Source: Rhynchosporium graminicola (Eukaryota > Ascomycota > Leotiomycetes > Helotiales > Ploettnerulaceae). From it: a stretch of DNA of 64,000 bases. The position numbers and the translations under genes are program-made. The notes beneath the pieces are model-generated. The model made no database searches. It was not told the origin of the DNA and saw only the letters and a program-made list of their open reading frames with translations. Positions 62,062 to 64,000 of the stretch are shown here, one piece after another (the first letter of the stretch is position 1; each line of letters begins with the position of its first letter). The stretch lies in contig FJUW01000029.1 in NCBI GenBank assembly GCA_900074885.1, positions 62,001-126,000 of the forward strand. The letters are read 5' to 3'.

Positions 62062-62400
62062 CTACATCAGCAGGTTTACTCTTGACGACCCGGGCCTTTC
62101 GACATCGCCCCCGACGCTGTTCATTCGTCTCCTCCGTAGTACAATAGAAGGCACATGTGCCTTGAAATTTCCGACAACTTCATAGCGTGGCTCGTCTTCT
62201 GACGAAAGTAAGGGTTCCAACAACTGGCCAGACTCTTCCATCATAATCTGCAGGGCTCCAGAGCATTTGAAGTAGTGCGTCAAGTACTGACTCTTGCAAC
62301 AGAGGAAGTTTTGAGGCTTAATGGCTTCTTCTTGCTCGGCGTCCATGCGATCGTTCCAATTGTCGTCGTCTTCAGAAATATTGAAATCGTCAAACTTGAC
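62062..62400 (-). pseudogene. Orphan coding-like fragment at the edge of the AT-rich block
   Basis: On the minus strand, 62400-62062 is open and has strongly protein-like composition. It opens with VKFDDFNISEDDDNWNDRMD, then PQNFLCCKSQYLTHYFKCSG, and ends in a basic segment (VLRRRRMNSVGGDVERPG). An ATG lies at 62346, but coding character continues upstream of it to the stop at 62401-62403, so the true 5' part is probably missing or lies behind an intron. The AT-rich RIP-mutated DNA begins about 100 bp further on. It may be a truncated gene cut by a repeat insertion. No family is recognised. Confidence 0.35.
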
Positions 62401-62499
62401 TCAGCAGCTATTGCAGCCCCTGCCTCATTCGATTTTATTAGCCGTTCGATTGAGCCACGGGAAAAGCCATGACACCCCTATAGCGATATAGATTCCGTT

Positions 62500-64000
62500 C
62501 GTTATCTACCTATCCCGACTAACTAGGTTTCAGTAGACTAGGTCTCGGAGGTATATATAAAGTTACCGGATTTTGAATCCTCTACTAGCGTATACCCTAT
62601 ACTTAGGTTTAAACTTTATAATACTCTTTTTAATTACCTTATCTAAGTAAAGATTAGCAGAGAGTATTATATCGCAATTATAACTAACTTACCGGTAAGC
62701 CTTTCTTATTATCCTATAAACTTTCCTTCTTATCTTAGAACCCGAAAGTATATATATTATAGTTACTCTATTACGGAAATACGTAATCTTATAGCTTTAA
62801 AGTTCTATATCGTCCGGATAAGGATAAAGCTTTTATAATATCCGGACTTTTAAGATTAGCTATAATTATATTAAATATAAGCTAGTAATAACCTTATCTA
62901 TATACGAGATCCTTATTTTTATATATAAAATATTAATAGTAAACTCGACTATAAGTTAGTAAGTATAAGAATCCTCTAAATATAATATAAGAATATCGAC
63001 TTAAATTAATATATAAGTCTCTCTAACTGAAATAAGACGTAATCTTACGCGTTAAGGTAGTACGAATACTATTTAGGGTATATATAATAATTAACTTATA
63101 TTATAAGAGGGAATTAATAGTATTTCGAAGCCTACGACTAACGTAGCGAATCTTCGTTACGATTTTAAGGTCTAGATACTAATATAGTATATCTTATATA
63201 ATTTCTAGTAATAAGGTTTATAATTACTTAATAGATCTCGCCTTAATACTACTTTATACCTTGGATCTATTATACTTTCTATTATCTAGTAAGTAGAAAT
63301 TCTTTATATTACTAGCTTAATTATTCTATAACGAATCTCGTAGCGCTTATTAATAAGAAGATAAAAGAAGTTATTCTTTAGAGTAGTATTCGAGGTAATT
63401 AGAATACTAAAATAATATATTAAGGCTTTATAGCTTAAGTTACTTAGAAGAGTAGCGAGTTCCTAAGGGGATTTCCCTATATTAATTATTATATATATAT
63501 ATTAGCTAAGCTAATACTAATATCTATTATATAGAAAAGGGACTTATATTAGGATAAGGATAAAGAATCCGAAGGTATTAATAGTAAAACATATAAAAGG
63601 ATTCCGATTTAAGATTAAGAGAAAACCTTAGAGGTAGTAAGACGTATTATTAGTATATATCGAGGATAAACTATTATATAATCTCGTAATAATCTTAAGC
63701 TTATTAAAGATTATTAAGAGTAGTATAATAAATATAGCTAGAATTAATAAACTATAGAAACCTATAGAATAGACTAAATTTTTAAATTTCGATAAATAAA
63801 TTATCTTATCTTTTAATATATTTAGCTTATTTTATAACTTTTAATTTATTATATATTAAGTAATAAAGTATTATTTATATTTAGTATTCTTATATTCTCG
63901 CTTATTAAAATCAGTTAAGTATTTCTCTAATAGACTTTATACTCTTCTTTTATATAGATTACCTTTTAATATATAAGCTTTAAGATAAAGTAGATCCTTC
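62500..64000. repeat. RIP-mutated AT-rich repeat block
   Basis: Composition changes sharply near 62500 to very AT-rich, TA-dominated sequence that runs to the window end. In 62581-64000 (1420 bp) I count only 4 CA and 2 TG dinucleotides, while about 35 CG remain. Loss of CpA/TpG with gain of TpA is the footprint of repeat-induced point mutation in ascomycetes. All reading frames are full of stops. The original element, presumably a transposon present in several copies, cannot be identified. The block extends beyond the window. Confidence 0.88.

Overview
This is nuclear DNA of a filamentous ascomycete (Pezizomycotina). The genes carry short GT-AG introns, mostly 44-105 bp. Intergenic DNA is long and rich in microsatellites. 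The right end is an AT-rich block with the footprint of repeat-induced point mutation (RIP). The protein set (ADA2, SCH9, glucose-6-phosphate isomerase, coatomer beta', augmin subunit 6, NUP155) is the usual ascomycete core. The look of the proteins and the RIP-type isochore suggest Leotiomycetes (Helotiales), but that placement is an impression and not something shown here.

Layout. 1-8126: gene-poor, with two small foldback repeats near 3.1-3.9 kb and two unresolved minus-strand loci at 6.1-7.8 kb. 8127-10364 (+): Zn2Cys6 transcription factor. 10365-16593: gene desert with simple repeats. 16594-18206 (-): ADA2 of the SAGA complex. It is divergent from 19779-22017 (+), the AGC kinase SCH9, across a 1.6 kb promoter with a 14-bp palindromic E-box. 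23373-25138 (+): glucose-6-phosphate isomerase. 25139-33140: an 8 kb desert with one possible HET-gene relic. 33141-36031 (+): coatomer beta' (SEC27). 36462-37797 (-): 2-oxoglutarate/Fe(II) dioxygenase, divergent from 39008-40674 (+), an FAD monooxygenase. 44105-44558 (-): small secreted Gly/Ala-rich basic protein. 46150-48420 (+): augmin subunit 6 (HAUS6), convergent with 48717-49955 (-), an unrecognised coiled-coil protein. 51955-56147 (+): nucleoporin NUP155/170. 56829-57317 (-): MYND zinc-finger protein. 60698-61531 (+): enoyl-CoA hydratase ending in SKL. 62062-62400 (-): an orphan coding-like fragment next to the RIP-mutated block at about 62500-64000.

Most genes are unrelated housekeeping functions, so no large gene cluster is evident. 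Local units that may work together are the divergent ADA2/SCH9 pair (chromatin and nutrient signalling) and the divergent dioxygenase/monooxygenase pair (possibly one oxidative pathway). The most unusual single gene is the small secreted protein at 44.1-44.6 kb, whose mature chain has a glycine-zipper-like segment between basic patches. Three introns are multiples of three without in-frame stops, so their retention would insert residues and not truncate the protein. No tRNA, rRNA or CRISPR array was found. Exon limits were read by eye from splice consensus and protein continuity.
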